28,127 nucleotides of DNA from JARYGU01 sp033795365 (GCA_033795365.1 JARYGU010000035.1:1-28127); one strand, 5' to 3'. Counted from the first letter of the stretch, positions 1 to 7,796 are shown. Notes: generated from the letters alone by a model not told the origin. Numbers and translations: made by a program.

Positions 1-12
1 GGCAGGAAAGTG

Positions 13-41
13 GTGCAAATGGCGCGCAAGCGCGATTTGCA
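13..41. repeat. Inverted repeat at the window edge
   Basis: GTGCAAAT (13-20) is the exact reverse complement of ATTTGCAC (34-41). A second short stem, CGCG/CGCG, lies inside it around a CAAG loop after a two-base bulge. It sits exactly where the tuf coding sequence should be. A fold-back artefact at a contig end or a small insertion would both look like this. Confidence 0.5.
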
Positions 42-44
42 CGC

Positions 45-77
45 GGCGCCGGCATCGTGGCGTCGATCGTCGGGTAA
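45..77 (+). pseudogene. tuf: 3' end of tuf (elongation factor Tu), last codons only
   Basis: Translation gives GAGIVASIVG and a stop. EF-Tu of rhizobia ends in GAGIVASIVE, so nine of ten residues match and the last one differs (GGG for GAG). tuf directly upstream of rpsJ is the standard order (end of the str operon). The bases before position 45 do not encode the expected upstream EF-Tu residues, so the gene breaks here. Either the window starts at an assembly junction or the gene is damaged. The identification rests on ten codons plus position. Confidence 0.6.
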
Positions 78-108
78 CTGAAAGCCGGCAAGGCCGTTTT
101 GAAAGAAG

Positions 109-128
109 GGGCAGGGGTCACCCTGTCC
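109..128 (+). other. Hairpin between tuf and rpsJ
   Basis: GGGCAGGG (109-116) pairs with CCCTGTCC (121-128) around a GTCA loop, with one G-U pair. No T-run follows, so it is not a classical terminator. A smaller perfect hairpin, GTCCC-GTAG-GGGAC, lies at 181-194, just ahead of the rpsJ ribosome binding site. Both could be leader structure or processing sites. Confidence 0.4.
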
Positions 129-223
129 CTCCGATCTTTGAAAGAACGGCCGGCCGAACGTTAATTGAAGTGTAATGCGTGTCCCGTAGGGGACCGCAGG
201 AAACGCAAACAAGGACAAGTCGT

Positions 224-532
224 ATGAACGGCCAGAATATCCGCATCCGCCTCAAGGCGTTTGATCACCGGATCCTCGATGCCTCCACGCGCGAAATCGT
301 GTCGACGGCCAAGCGCACCGGTGCAGGCGTGCGCGGGCCGGTGCCGCTTCCGACGCGTATCGAGAAGTTTACGGTCAACCGCTCGCCTCACGTCGACAAG
401 AAGAGCCGCGAGCAGTTCGAGATGCGCACCCACAAGCGCCTTCTCGACATCGTTGATCCGACCCCGCAGACGGTGGACGCGCTGATGAAGCTCGATCTGG
501 CCGCCGGTGTGGACGTCGAGATCAAGCTTTAA
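224..532 (+). CDS. rpsJ: 30S ribosomal protein S10
   Basis: 102 aa, the usual length. S10 sits in the 30S head, and as NusE it pairs with NusB in transcription antitermination complexes. The sequence is S10 throughout: IRIRLKAFDHR at the N-terminus, GPVPLPTRIEKFTV mid-protein and RTHKRLLDI in the NusB-binding loop region. An upstream in-frame ATG exists, but the start at 224 matches the family N-terminus and has AAGGA (211-215) eight bases ahead. It is first gene of the S10 block but is separated from rplC by 189 bases, unlike the tight packing further down. Identification is secure. Confidence 0.98.
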   Translation: MNGQNIRIRLKAFDHRILDASTREIVSTAKRTGAGVRGPVPLPTRIEKFTVNRSPHVDKKSREQFEMRTHKRLLDIVDPTPQTVDALMKLDLAAGVDVEIKL

Positions 533-721
533 GGAATGCTGGAGCCGGTAAGGCTCCAGAGGGTCCGGCGAAAGCCGAAACAACAAGGAAGGTACGTGGC
601 GGTCCGCCAACGGCTTCCAGGAACGGGAGACCGGAAGATCCGAGAGGATCGTCCAGGGATCTTTAACAAGAGGCATGAAGGGGTTCGCGCCCCGTCAGGG
701 ACTCTCAAGAGGATTGAACCG
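533..721 (+). promoter_or_regulatory. Structured leader ahead of rplC
   Basis: A 189-base gap with at least five local hairpins in a row. They are CTGGAGCC/GGCTCCAG (539-559, perfect 8 bp), CGGC-GAAA-GCCG (566-577, GNRA loop), TGGCG/CGCCA (597-609), GATCC-GAGA-GGATC (637-650, GNRA loop) and GGGG/CCCC (680-693). None has a T-run. In E. coli the L4-controlled leader lies upstream of rpsJ; here the structured RNA lies between rpsJ and rplC. A cis-regulatory role is inference. I saw no convincing promoter in it. Confidence 0.5.
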
Positions 722-1405
722 ATGCGTTCAGGTGTGATTGCACAGAAGGTGGGAATGACGCGCGTCTACAACGACGCCGGCGAGCATATCCCGGTAACAG
801 TATTGCGGCTGGAGAACTGCCAGGTGGTGGCTCAGCGCACGGAAGACAAGAATGGCTATACGGCTGTCCAGCTCGGCGCCGGCCATTCCAAGGTCAAGAA
901 CACGGGCAAGGCGTTGCGCGGCCAGTTTGCTGCAGCAAGCGTCGAGCCGAAGGCGAAGCTCGTCGAGTTCCGCGTTTCCGCGGACAACCTGATCGACATC
1001 GGCGCCGAACTGACCGCCAGCCATTTCGTCGCTGGTCAGCTCGTCGACGTGACCGGCACCACGATCGGTAAGGGTTTTGCCGGCGCCATGAAGCGCCATA
1101 ACTTCGGCGGCCTGCGCGCCACGCACGGCGTGTCCGTTTCGCACCGCTCGCATGGTTCGACCGGTTCCAACCAGGATCCGGGCCGCGTCTGGAAGGGCAA
1201 GCGCATGGCCGGCCACATGGGCCAGACCCGCGTCACCACCCAGAACCTCGAAGTGGTCTCCACGGACGAAGACCGTGGTCTGATCCTCGTTAAGGGCGCA
1301 GTTCCCGGCTCCAAGGGTGCCTGGATCGTCGTTCGCGACGCCGTCAAGTCCGGCACGCCTGCAGACGCTCCGCGTCCTGCCGGCGTTCGCGCCGAAGCTA
1401 AGTAA
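722..1405 (+). CDS. rplC: 50S ribosomal protein L3
   Basis: 227 aa. L3 is an early assembly protein of the 50S subunit whose long loop reaches toward the peptidyl-transferase centre. Diagnostic stretches are GVIAQKVGMTRVY at the N-terminus, GKGFAGAMKRHNF, and HRSHGSTGSNQDPGRVWKGK in the central loop, which contains the glutamine that PrmB-type enzymes methylate. The reading frame stays open far upstream, but MRSGVIAQK is the family N-terminus and AGAGGA (708-713) sits eight bases before it. The last about 15 residues form a Pro/Ala-rich tail. Confidence 0.98.
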   Translation: MRSGVIAQKVGMTRVYNDAGEHIPVTVLRLENCQVVAQRTEDKNGYTAVQLGAGHSKVKNTGKALRGQFAAASVEPKAKLVEFRVSADNLIDIGAELTASHFVAGQLVDVTGTTIGKGFAGAMKRHNFGGLRATHGVSVSHRSHGSTGSNQDPGRVWKGKRMAGHMGQTRVTTQNLEVVSTDEDRGLILVKGAVPGSKGAWIVVRDAVKSGTPADAPRPAGVRAEAK

Positions 1406-1417
1406 GGGAGCCCGATC

Positions 1418-2038
1418 ATGGATCTCAAAGTCACGACCCTCGAGGGGAAGGACGCCGGCAAGGTCTCCCTCTCCGACACGATTTTCGGCCTCGAGCCGCG
1501 CGAAGACATTATCGCCCGCGTCGTTCGCTGGCAGCTCGCCAAGAAGCAGCAGGGCACGCACAAGTCCAAGGGCCGTTCGGAAATCAACCGTACCGGCGCG
1601 AAGATGTTCAAGCAGAAGGGTACGGGCCGCGCTCGTCATCATTCGGCTCGCGCTCCGCAGTTCCGCGGCGGCGGCAAGGCCCATGGCCCGGTCGTGCGCA
1701 GCCACGAGCACGATCTTCCCAAGAAGGTCCGCGCGCTCGGCCTGCGTCACGCCCTTTCGGCCAAGCTGAAGGCAGAGGACGTCATCATCATCGATGATCT
1801 CGTTGCTGGCGAAGCAAAGACAAAGGCACTGGCCGGCACCTTCGCCAGCCTCGGCCTGACCAATGCGCTCTTCATCGGCGGCGCCGAGCTCGACAACAAC
1901 TTCAAGCTCGCCGCCAAGAACATCCCGAACGTGGACGTTCTGCCGATCCAGGGCATCAATGTTTACGACATCCTGCGCCGCGGCAAGCTCGTGCTGTCCA
2001 AGGCTGCTGTAGAGGCTCTGGAGGAGCGGTTCAAATGA
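1418..2038 (+). CDS. rplD: 50S ribosomal protein L4
   Basis: 206 aa, full length. L4 binds domain I of 23S rRNA and lines the exit tunnel with a long loop. In many bacteria it is also the autoregulator of this operon. The loop is clear: KSKGRSEINRTGAKMFKQKG followed by GRARHHSARAPQFRGGGKAHGP. The start follows AAGGGAG. The stop overlaps the rplW start by four bases (ATGA), so the two are translationally coupled. If L4 autoregulates here, the structured leader ahead of rplC is the obvious candidate site (inference). Confidence 0.98.
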   Translation: MDLKVTTLEGKDAGKVSLSDTIFGLEPREDIIARVVRWQLAKKQQGTHKSKGRSEINRTGAKMFKQKGTGRARHHSARAPQFRGGGKAHGPVVRSHEHDLPKKVRALGLRHALSAKLKAEDVIIIDDLVAGEAKTKALAGTFASLGLTNALFIGGAELDNNFKLAAKNIPNVDVLPIQGINVYDILRRGKLVLSKAAVEALEERFK

Positions 2039-2328
2039 CGGATCTTCGCCACTACGATGTGATCGTCTCGCCGTCGATCACCGAAAAGTCGACGCTGGTA
2101 TCCGAACAGAACCAGGTCGTATTCAACGTCGCCAAGGGCGCTTCCAAGCCGGAAATCAAGGCTGCCGTCGAAGCTCTCTTCGGTGTCAAGGTCAAGGCCG
2201 TCAACACGCTGCTGCGCAAGGGCAAGGTAAAGCGTTTCCGCGGCTTCTCCGGCCGGCAGGGAGATGTCAAGAAGGCGATCGTCACGCTTGCTGACGGTCA
2301 GTCGATCGACGTCTCCACCGGGCTCTGA
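2035..2328 (+). CDS. rplW: 50S ribosomal protein L23
   Basis: 97 aa. L23 sits at the polypeptide exit and docks trigger factor and SRP. The N-terminal Y-D-V-I-V-S-P-S-I-T-E-K-S segment and the basic NTLLRKGKVKRFRGFSGRQ stretch are typical. It overlaps rplD by four bases and is 37 bases ahead of rplB. Confidence 0.97.
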   Translation: MTDLRHYDVIVSPSITEKSTLVSEQNQVVFNVAKGASKPEIKAAVEALFGVKVKAVNTLLRKGKVKRFRGFSGRQGDVKKAIVTLADGQSIDVSTGL

Positions 2329-2365
2329 TCGCCCAGTCGGTTAAAGGACCCAAAGGAACAAGAAA

Positions 2366-3202
2366 ATGGCATTGAAAAGCTTCAATCCGACCACTCCGAG
2401 CCAGCGTCAGCTGGTCATCGTCGACCGGTCGAGCCTCTACAAGGGCAAGCCGGTCAAGGCTTTGACCGAAGGCCTGTCCTCCAAGGGCGGTCGCAACAAC
2501 CTCGGCCGCATCACCGTGCGGTTCCAGGGCGGCGGTCACAAGCGTACCTACCGTCTGATCGACTTCAAGCGTCGCAAGTTTGACGTCGAAGGCACGGTCG
2601 AGCGTCTGGAATACGACCCGAACCGCACCGCGTTCATCGCGCTCGTCTCCTATGCGGACGGCGAGCAGGCCTATATCCTGGCGCCGCAGCGTCTTGCCGC
2701 CGGCGACAAGGTGATCGCCTCCGACAAGGCCGTCGACGTCAAGCCGGGCAACGCGATGCCGCTGCAGTACATCCCGGTCGGCTCGATCGTTCACAACGTC
2801 GAGATGAAGCCGGGCAAGGGCGGCCAGATCGCCCGTTCGGCAGGCACCTTCGTCCAGCTCGTCGGCCGCGACCAGGGCATGGCGATCCTTCGCCTCAATT
2901 CGGGCGAGCAGCGCCTCGTGCATGGCTCTTGCCTTGCATCGGTCGGTGCAGTATCGAACCCGGATCACGGCAACATCAACGATGGCAAGGCCGGTCGTTC
3001 GCGCTGGCGCGGTAAGAAGCCGCATGTTCGCGGCGTCGTCATGAACCCGGTCGACCATCCGCACGGCGGTGGTGAAGGCCGTACCTCGGGCGGCCGTCAT
3101 CCGGTGTCCCCGTGGGGCAAGCCGACCAAGGGCAAGCGCACGCGTTCGAACAAGTCGACCGACAAGTTCATCATGCGTTCGCGCCATCAGCGCAAGAAGT
3201 AA
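2366..3202 (+). CDS. rplB: 50S ribosomal protein L2
   Basis: 278 aa, the usual length. L2 is needed for subunit joining and for peptidyl transfer. Both SH3-like/OB RNA-binding parts are present. The conserved C-terminal block VDHPHGGGEGRTSGGRHPVS carries the histidine (HPHGGGEG) tied to peptidyl-transferase activity. The basic tail GKPTKGKRTRSNKSTDKFI is also standard. Start at 2366 follows an AAGGA-type site. Confidence 0.98.
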   Translation: MALKSFNPTTPSQRQLVIVDRSSLYKGKPVKALTEGLSSKGGRNNLGRITVRFQGGGHKRTYRLIDFKRRKFDVEGTVERLEYDPNRTAFIALVSYADGEQAYILAPQRLAAGDKVIASDKAVDVKPGNAMPLQYIPVGSIVHNVEMKPGKGGQIARSAGTFVQLVGRDQGMAILRLNSGEQRLVHGSCLASVGAVSNPDHGNINDGKAGRSRWRGKKPHVRGVVMNPVDHPHGGGEGRTSGGRHPVSPWGKPTKGKRTRSNKSTDKFIMRSRHQRKK

Positions 3203-3217
3203 GAGAGGTAGTCAGGA

Positions 3218-3496
3218 ATGGCTCGTTCAGTATGGAAAGGCCCGTTTATTGACGGCTATCTTCTCAAGAAGGCTGAGAAGGTTCGTGAAGGCGGCCGCAA
3301 TGAAGTGATCAAGATCTGGAGCCGCCGCTCCACGATCCTGCCGCAGTTCGTCGGACTGACCTTCGGCGTCTACAACGGCAGCAAGCATATTCCGGTCAGC
3401 GTCAACGAAGACATGGTCGGACACAAGTTCGGTGAATTCTCTCCGACCCGGACCTATTACGGTCACGGTGCGGACAAGAAGGCGAAGAGGAAGTAA
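3218..3496 (+). CDS. rpsS: 30S ribosomal protein S19
   Basis: 92 aa. S19 is in the 30S head, next to S13 and the A-site tRNA. Family signatures seen are RSVWKGPFID at the N-terminus, WSRRSTILPQFVGLTFGVYNG, and KFGEFSPTRTYYGHG near the C-terminus. It lies 15 bases after rplB and only two bases before rplV, so the three are one tight unit. Confidence 0.98.
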   Translation: MARSVWKGPFIDGYLLKKAEKVREGGRNEVIKIWSRRSTILPQFVGLTFGVYNGSKHIPVSVNEDMVGHKFGEFSPTRTYYGHGADKKAKRK

Positions 3497-3498
3497 CG

Positions 3499-3888
3499 AT
3501 GGGCAAGGCAAAAGCCGAACGCCGGCTGAAGGATAATGAGGCGCAGGCAGTTGCGCGCACGATCCGCGTCAGCCCCCAGAAGCTCAACCTCGTTGCCGCG
3601 CTCATCCGCGGCAAGAAGGTCGACCGTGCTCTGGCCGAACTCGAATTCTCGCGCAAGCGCATCGCCGAAACGGTCAAGAAGACCCTTGAATCGGCGATCG
3701 CCAACGCTGAAAACAACCACGATCTCGACGTTGATTCGTTGGTCGTCGCAGAGGCCTATGTCGGCAAGTCGATCGTCATGAAGCGTTTCCACGCTCGTGG
3801 CCGCGGCCGTGCATCGCGCGTCGAGAAGCCGTTCTCGCATCTGACGATCGTCGTGCGCGAAGTCGAGGAAAAAGGGGAGGCCGCATAA
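3499..3888 (+). CDS. rplV: 50S ribosomal protein L22
   Basis: 129 aa. L22 contacts all six 23S domains, and its beta-hairpin lines the exit tunnel, where macrolide-resistance changes occur. The hairpin region KRFHARGRGRASRVEKPFSH is intact. The helical part SPQKLNLVAALIRGKKVDRAL is typical. The stop and the rpsC start share a base (TAATG at 3886-3890), indicating coupled translation. Confidence 0.98.
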   Translation: MGKAKAERRLKDNEAQAVARTIRVSPQKLNLVAALIRGKKVDRALAELEFSRKRIAETVKKTLESAIANAENNHDLDVDSLVVAEAYVGKSIVMKRFHARGRGRASRVEKPFSHLTIVVREVEEKGEAA

Positions 3889-4613
3889 TGGGCCAGAAGA
3901 TTAATCCGATCGGCTTCCGCCTTGGCATCAACCGTACCTGGGACAGCCGCTGGTTCGCCGACAACGCAGAATACGGCCAGCTTCTTCACGAAGACCTGAA
4001 GATTCGCGCCTATCTGATGGAAGAGCTGAAGCAGGCAGGCATCGCCAAGGTGGTCATCGAGCGTCCGCACAAGAAGTGCCGCGTCACGATCCACTCGGCT
4101 CGTCCGGGCCTGATCATCGGCAAGAAGGGCGCCGACATCGAGAAGCTGCGCAAGAAGCTTTCCGAGATGACGAATTCCGAAACGCACCTCAACATCGTCG
4201 AAGTGCGCAAGCCGGAAATCGACTCGACGCTGGTCGCCCAGTCGATCGCCCAGCAGCTCGAGCGCCGCGTTGCTTTCCGTCGCGCCATGAAGCGCGCTGT
4301 TCAGTCCGCGATGCGCCTCGGCGCCGAAGGCATCAAGATCACCTGCGCCGGCCGTCTCGGCGGTGCGGAAATCGCCCGTACGGAATGGTATCGCGAAGGT
4401 CGCGTTCCGCTCCACACGCTGCGCGCCGACATCGATTACGGTACGGCTGAGGCAGAAACCGCATTCGGCATCTGCGGCATCAAGGTCTGGATCTTCAAGG
4501 GTGAAATCCTTGAGCACGATCCGATGGCCTCCGAGCGCCGTGCGACTGAGGGTGACAGCCAGGGCAGCAACACCAGAGACAGAGATAGAGACCGTCGCCG
4601 CGAAAACGCTTGA
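3888..4613 (+). CDS. rpsC: 30S ribosomal protein S3
   Basis: 241 aa. S3 forms part of the mRNA entry channel and helicase site. The KH type-2 domain is clear, with GLIIGKKGADIEKL at about residues 74-87. The C-terminal domain has RLGGAEIARTEWYREGRVPLH. After the conserved fold there is a charged tail rich in RD repeats and ending RRRENA, variable among alphaproteobacteria. Confidence 0.98.
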   Translation: MGQKINPIGFRLGINRTWDSRWFADNAEYGQLLHEDLKIRAYLMEELKQAGIAKVVIERPHKKCRVTIHSARPGLIIGKKGADIEKLRKKLSEMTNSETHLNIVEVRKPEIDSTLVAQSIAQQLERRVAFRRAMKRAVQSAMRLGAEGIKITCAGRLGGAEIARTEWYREGRVPLHTLRADIDYGTAEAETAFGICGIKVWIFKGEILEHDPMASERRATEGDSQGSNTRDRDRDRRRENA

Positions 4614-4649
4614 TAGCGTCCATGGCAGGTAAGTTCGGAGAATAGAAAA

Positions 4650-5063
4650 ATGTTGCAGCCAAAGCGTACGAAGTACCGCAAGCAGTTCAAGGGCCGCATC
4701 AAGGGCGTCGCCAAGGGCGGTTCGGACCTTGCTTTCGGTGAATTCGGCTTGAAGGCTCAGGAGCCCAACCGCGTCAACGCCCGCGAGATCGAGGCGGCCC
4801 GCCGCGCGATCACGCGTTACATGAAGCGTGCCGGCCGCGTCTGGATCCGGGTGTTCCCGGATGTTCCGGTCACCGCGAAGCCGACCGAAGTCCGCATGGG
4901 TAAGGGCAAGGGTTCCGTCGAGTACTGGGCATGCAAGGTCAAGCCCGGCCGTATGATGTTTGAGATCGATGGCGTCAGCGAAGAGATCGCCCGCGAGGCG
5001 CTTCGCCTCGGTTCCGCCAAGCTCTCGGTCAAGACGCGCTTCGTTCAGCGCATTGCAGAGTAA
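4650..5063 (+). CDS. rplP: 50S ribosomal protein L16
   Basis: 137 aa. L16 organises the A-site tRNA region of the 50S subunit. Hallmarks are MLQPKRTKYRKQFKGR at the N-terminus, RMGKGKGSVEYWACKVKPGR in the centre, and the final KLSVKTRFVQR. The start follows TTCGGAG, and it lies 10 bases ahead of rpmC. Confidence 0.98.
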   Translation: MLQPKRTKYRKQFKGRIKGVAKGGSDLAFGEFGLKAQEPNRVNAREIEAARRAITRYMKRAGRVWIRVFPDVPVTAKPTEVRMGKGKGSVEYWACKVKPGRMMFEIDGVSEEIAREALRLGSAKLSVKTRFVQRIAE

Positions 5064-5073
5064 GGATTGAGCC

Positions 5074-5274
5074 ATGAAAGCCGCAGATGTCCGCGCGCTC
5101 AGCGCAGATCAGCTTAACGAAGAGCTCGCCAAGCTGAAGAAGGAGCAGTTCAACCTGCGCTTTCAGAAGGCGACCGGCCAGCTCGAGAAGACCTCGCGTG
5201 TGAATGAAGTCCGCAAGGACATCGCCCGCGTGAAAACCATTGCCCGCCAGAAGGCGGCAGAAGCCAAGGCCTAA
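5074..5274 (+). CDS. rpmC: 50S ribosomal protein L29
   Basis: 66 aa of almost wholly helical, charged sequence. L29 sits by L23 at the exit site. The LRFQKATGQLEKTSRVNEVR motif matches the family signature LRFQ..TGQL....R. It lies between rplP and rpsQ with gaps of 10 and 13 bases. Confidence 0.97.
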   Translation: MKAADVRALSADQLNEELAKLKKEQFNLRFQKATGQLEKTSRVNEVRKDIARVKTIARQKAAEAKA

Positions 5275-5287
5275 GGACCAGAAAAAG

Positions 5288-5524
5288 ATGCCGAAACGCA
5301 TTCTGCAGGGCACCGTCGTCAGCGACAAGAACGACAAGACCATCGTCGTTCGCGTCGAGCGCCGCTTTGCGCACCCGCTTCTTCAGAAGACCGTCCGTCG
5401 CTCGAAGAAGTACAAGGCGCATGACGAGAACAACCAGTACAAGACCGGTGACGTCGTTTCCATCGAGGAATGCGCACCGATCTCCAAGGACAAGCGCTGG
5501 GTCGTCGTTTCCGCCCAGGCTTAA
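5288..5524 (+). CDS. rpsQ: 30S ribosomal protein S17
   Basis: 78 aa. S17 is a primary 16S rRNA binder with an OB fold. MPKRILQGTVVSDKNDKTIV starts the fold, and YKTGDVVSIEECAPISKDKRW ends it. The frame opens upstream, but the start at 5288 matches the family and follows AGGACCAGAAAAAG with suitable spacing. It is the last gene before the terminator at 5589-5612. Confidence 0.97.
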   Translation: MPKRILQGTVVSDKNDKTIVVRVERRFAHPLLQKTVRRSKKYKAHDENNQYKTGDVVSIEECAPISKDKRWVVVSAQA

Positions 5525-5588
5525 TTCTTCACGGGATTCGCGCTTGGCACTTGCCCTTTGCGCGAAAATCTGTATGAAGCAGCGCAAG

Positions 5589-5612
5589 GACGCTCGGACT
5601 CGGGCGTCTTTT
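5589..5612 (+). terminator. Intrinsic terminator between rpsQ and rplN
   Basis: GACGCTCG (5589-5596) pairs with CGGGCGTC (5601-5608) around a GACT loop: 8 bp with one G-U pair, followed by TTTT and a T-rich stretch. It divides the S10 block from the spc block. The rest of the 235-base gap has a TCCCGCGGGA palindrome (5632-5641) and two GGAAACC-like repeats, but no gene. Whether it ends or only attenuates transcription cannot be told from sequence. Confidence 0.75.
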
Positions 5613-5759
5613 GCTTTGAGCGCAGGGAAGGTCCCGCGGGAAACCGTCTGAGGAAACCACCTTGGCAAGACCTATCCCGCGCGAAAACATGGATTCTCAT
5701 AAGCTGGAACAGGGGGCTTCCGCCCAACCGGTCCGGTTACAACAAGAAGGCGACCTGAC

Positions 5760-6128
5760 ATGATTCAGATGCAAACAAACCTCGACGTGGCGGATAATTC
5801 CGGCGCACGTCGTGTCATGTGCATCAAGGTGCTGGGCGGCTCCAAGCGCAAATACGCTTCGATCGGTGACATTATCGTCGTCTCGATCAAGGAAGCCATC
5901 CCGCGCGGCCGCGTGAAGAAGGGTGACGTGATGAAGGCGGTTGTCGTTCGCACCGCCAAGGACATCCGTCGCGCCGACGGCAGCGTGATCCGTTTCGACA
6001 ACAACGCCGCCGTCCTCATCGACAACAAGAAAGAGCCCATCGGCACCCGTATCTTCGGACCGGTTCCGCGCGAGCTGCGCGCCAAGAACCACATGAAGAT
6101 CATCTCGCTGGCTCCGGAAGTACTCTAA
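5760..6128 (+). CDS. rplN: 50S ribosomal protein L14
   Basis: 122 aa. L14 forms an intersubunit bridge with the 30S and binds the silencing factor RsfS. Signatures are MIQMQTNLDVADNSGARRVM at the N-terminus and KGDVMKAVVVRT followed by IRRADGSVIRFDNNAAVLI. It is first gene of the spc block, 235 bases after rpsQ. Confidence 0.98.
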   Translation: MIQMQTNLDVADNSGARRVMCIKVLGGSKRKYASIGDIIVVSIKEAIPRGRVKKGDVMKAVVVRTAKDIRRADGSVIRFDNNAAVLIDNKKEPIGTRIFGPVPRELRAKNHMKIISLAPEVL

Positions 6129-6141
6129 GGGAGCGATGGCT

Positions 6142-6453
6142 ATGCAGAAGATTCGCAAGGGCGACAAGGTCGTCGTATTGACCGGCAAGGACAAGGGCCG
6201 CACCGGTGAAGTCACTCAGGTGCTGCCGAAGGAAGACCGCGCGGTCGTCAAGGGCATCAACATGGTGAAGCGCCACCAGCGCCAGACCCAGAGCCAGGAA
6301 GCCGGCATCATCACCAAGGAAGCCTCCATCCATCTGTCGAACATCGCGATCGCCGACCCGAAGGACGGCAAGCCGACCCGCGTCGGCTTCAAGATCGAAG
6401 GCGACAAGAAGGTCCGTGTGGCAAAGCGTTCGGGAGTGTCGATCGATGGCTGA
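6142..6453 (+). CDS. rplX: 50S ribosomal protein L24
   Basis: 103 aa. L24 starts 50S assembly by binding the 5' end of 23S rRNA. The KOW motif is at the N-terminus: IRKGDKVVVLTGKDKGRTGE. Two ATGs compete. The one at 6136 is only two bases from AAGGGAG; the one at 6142 has eight-base spacing and gives the family N-terminus MQKIRKGD, so it is preferred. It overlaps rplE by eight bases. Confidence 0.96.
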   Translation: MQKIRKGDKVVVLTGKDKGRTGEVTQVLPKEDRAVVKGINMVKRHQRQTQSQEAGIITKEASIHLSNIAIADPKDGKPTRVGFKIEGDKKVRVAKRSGVSIDG

Positions 6454-7003
6454 CGCTAAGTACGAGCCGCGGCTCAAGAAGGAATATGTCGAGCGTATCC
6501 GCAAGGCGCTGCAGGAGCAGTTTTCCTACTCCAACGAAATGCAGATCCCGCGCCTCGACAAGATCGTGATCAACATGGGCGTCGGCGAATCGACGGGCGA
6601 CTCCAAGAAGCCCACCGTTGCTGCCGCCGATCTCGCAGCGATCGCCGGCCAAAAGCCGGTCATCACGCGTGCCCGCAACTCCATCGCCGGCTTCAAGCTG
6701 CGCGAAGGCATGCCGATCGGCGCCAAGGTTACGCTTCGCGGCGCACGCATGTACGAATTTCTGGATCGCCTCGTGAACATCGCGCTCCCCCGCGTGCGCG
6801 ACTTCCGCGGTCTGAACCCGAAGTCCTTCGATGGTCGTGGCAACTTCGCCATGGGCATCAAGGAGCACATTGTGTTCCCTGAGATCAACTACGACAAGGT
6901 TGATCAGATGTGGGGCATGGACATCATCGTTTGCACGACGGCCAAGACGGACGACGAAGCTCGGGCTCTTCTGAAAGAGTTCAACTTCCCGTTCCGCCAG
7001 TAA
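6446..7003 (+). CDS. rplE: 50S ribosomal protein L5
   Basis: 185 aa. L5 binds 5S rRNA and contacts the P-site tRNA. The motif MQIPRLDKIVINMGVGE and the block ALPRVRDFRGLNPKSFDGRG are diagnostic. The start at 6446 lies inside the end of rplX (ATGGCTGA), so it is likely translated by coupling. An extended upstream frame was rejected because it would overlap rplX further and does not match L5. Confidence 0.97.
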   Translation: MADAKYEPRLKKEYVERIRKALQEQFSYSNEMQIPRLDKIVINMGVGESTGDSKKPTVAAADLAAIAGQKPVITRARNSIAGFKLREGMPIGAKVTLRGARMYEFLDRLVNIALPRVRDFRGLNPKSFDGRGNFAMGIKEHIVFPEINYDKVDQMWGMDIIVCTTAKTDDEARALLKEFNFPFRQ

Positions 7004-7037
7004 TCCGTAACGACAAGCGTAAAGAAGGATAACTGTT

Positions 7038-7343
7038 ATGGCGAAAACGAGCGCAGTTGAAAAGAACAAGCGCCGCCGCAAACTGGTTGCCAGCCAAGCC
7101 GCGAAGCGTGCGGCCCTCAAGGCGATCATCCAGAATCAGTCTCTTCCGATCGAAGAGCGGTTCAAGGCCACGATCAAGCTTGCCGCCCTGCCGCGCAACG
7201 GCTCCAAGACCCGGGTTCGCAACCGCTGCGAAGTCACGGGTCGTCCGCGTGCATTTTATCGCAAACTCAAGATGTCGCGTATTGCGCTGCGTGAACTGGG
7301 CAACCTCGGCAAGGTGCCGGGCGTCGTCAAGTCGAGCTGGTAA
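7038..7343 (+). CDS. rpsN: 30S ribosomal protein S14 (zinc-independent form)
   Basis: 101 aa. This is the long form without the CxxC...CxxC zinc ribbon; the region reads RVRNRCEVTGRPRAFYRKLK with a single cysteine. It ends LGKVPGVVKSSW, as expected. Start at 7038 follows AAGGATAACTGTT. It lies 34 bases after rplE and 12 before rpsH. Confidence 0.97.
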   Translation: MAKTSAVEKNKRRRKLVASQAAKRAALKAIIQNQSLPIEERFKATIKLAALPRNGSKTRVRNRCEVTGRPRAFYRKLKMSRIALRELGNLGKVPGVVKSSW

Positions 7344-7355
7344 GGAGACGGGCAC

Positions 7356-7754
7356 ATGGCAATGACTGATCCTTTGGGCGATATGCTCACCCGTATCCGC
7401 AACGGCGCCGCGCGCCGCAAGTCGAGCGTTTCGACGCCGGCTTCCAAGCTGCGCGCCCGCGTTCTCGATGTCCTTCAGTCCGAAGGCTACATCCGCGGAT
7501 ACTCTGAAGTCGAGTTCGACAACGGCAAGGCCGAGTTGAGCATCGAGCTGAAATACTACGAAGGCGCGTCCGTGATCCGCAAGATCGACCGCGTCTCCAA
7601 GCCGGGCCGCCGGGTCTATGTCTCGGTCAAGTCCATTCCGCAGGTCGCGAACGGTCTCGGCATCACCATCCTTTCGACCCCGAAGGGCGTGATGGCCGAT
7701 CACCAGGCACGCGAACAGAATGTTGGTGGCGAGGTTCTGTGCTCCGTCTTCTAA
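7356..7754 (+). CDS. rpsH: 30S ribosomal protein S8
   Basis: 132 aa. S8 binds 16S helix 21 and in E. coli represses the spc operon. DPLGDMLTRIRNGAARRKSS opens the protein and STPKGVMADHQAREQNVGGE closes it. The start is chosen at 7356; a second ATG two codons later (MTDPLGD) is also possible and better spaced from AAGGAG. I did not search for an S8-binding mimic around rplE in detail. Confidence 0.97.
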   Translation: MAMTDPLGDMLTRIRNGAARRKSSVSTPASKLRARVLDVLQSEGYIRGYSEVEFDNGKAELSIELKYYEGASVIRKIDRVSKPGRRVYVSVKSIPQVANGLGITILSTPKGVMADHQAREQNVGGEVLCSVF

Positions 7755-7796
7755 GGCGGCGCATAGATCTCCCTAGCGAACAGACAGGATCAAAAC

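Noticed and set aside
3756..5075. 439-aa minus-strand open frame opposite rplV, rpsC and rplP
   Set aside because: Antisense shadow in a ribosomal protein operon with no independent support.
5550..5578. CTTGCC-N17-TATGAA as a promoter after rpsQ
   Set aside because: The start point would fall directly at the terminator hairpin (5589), so the transcript would end at once; more likely chance.
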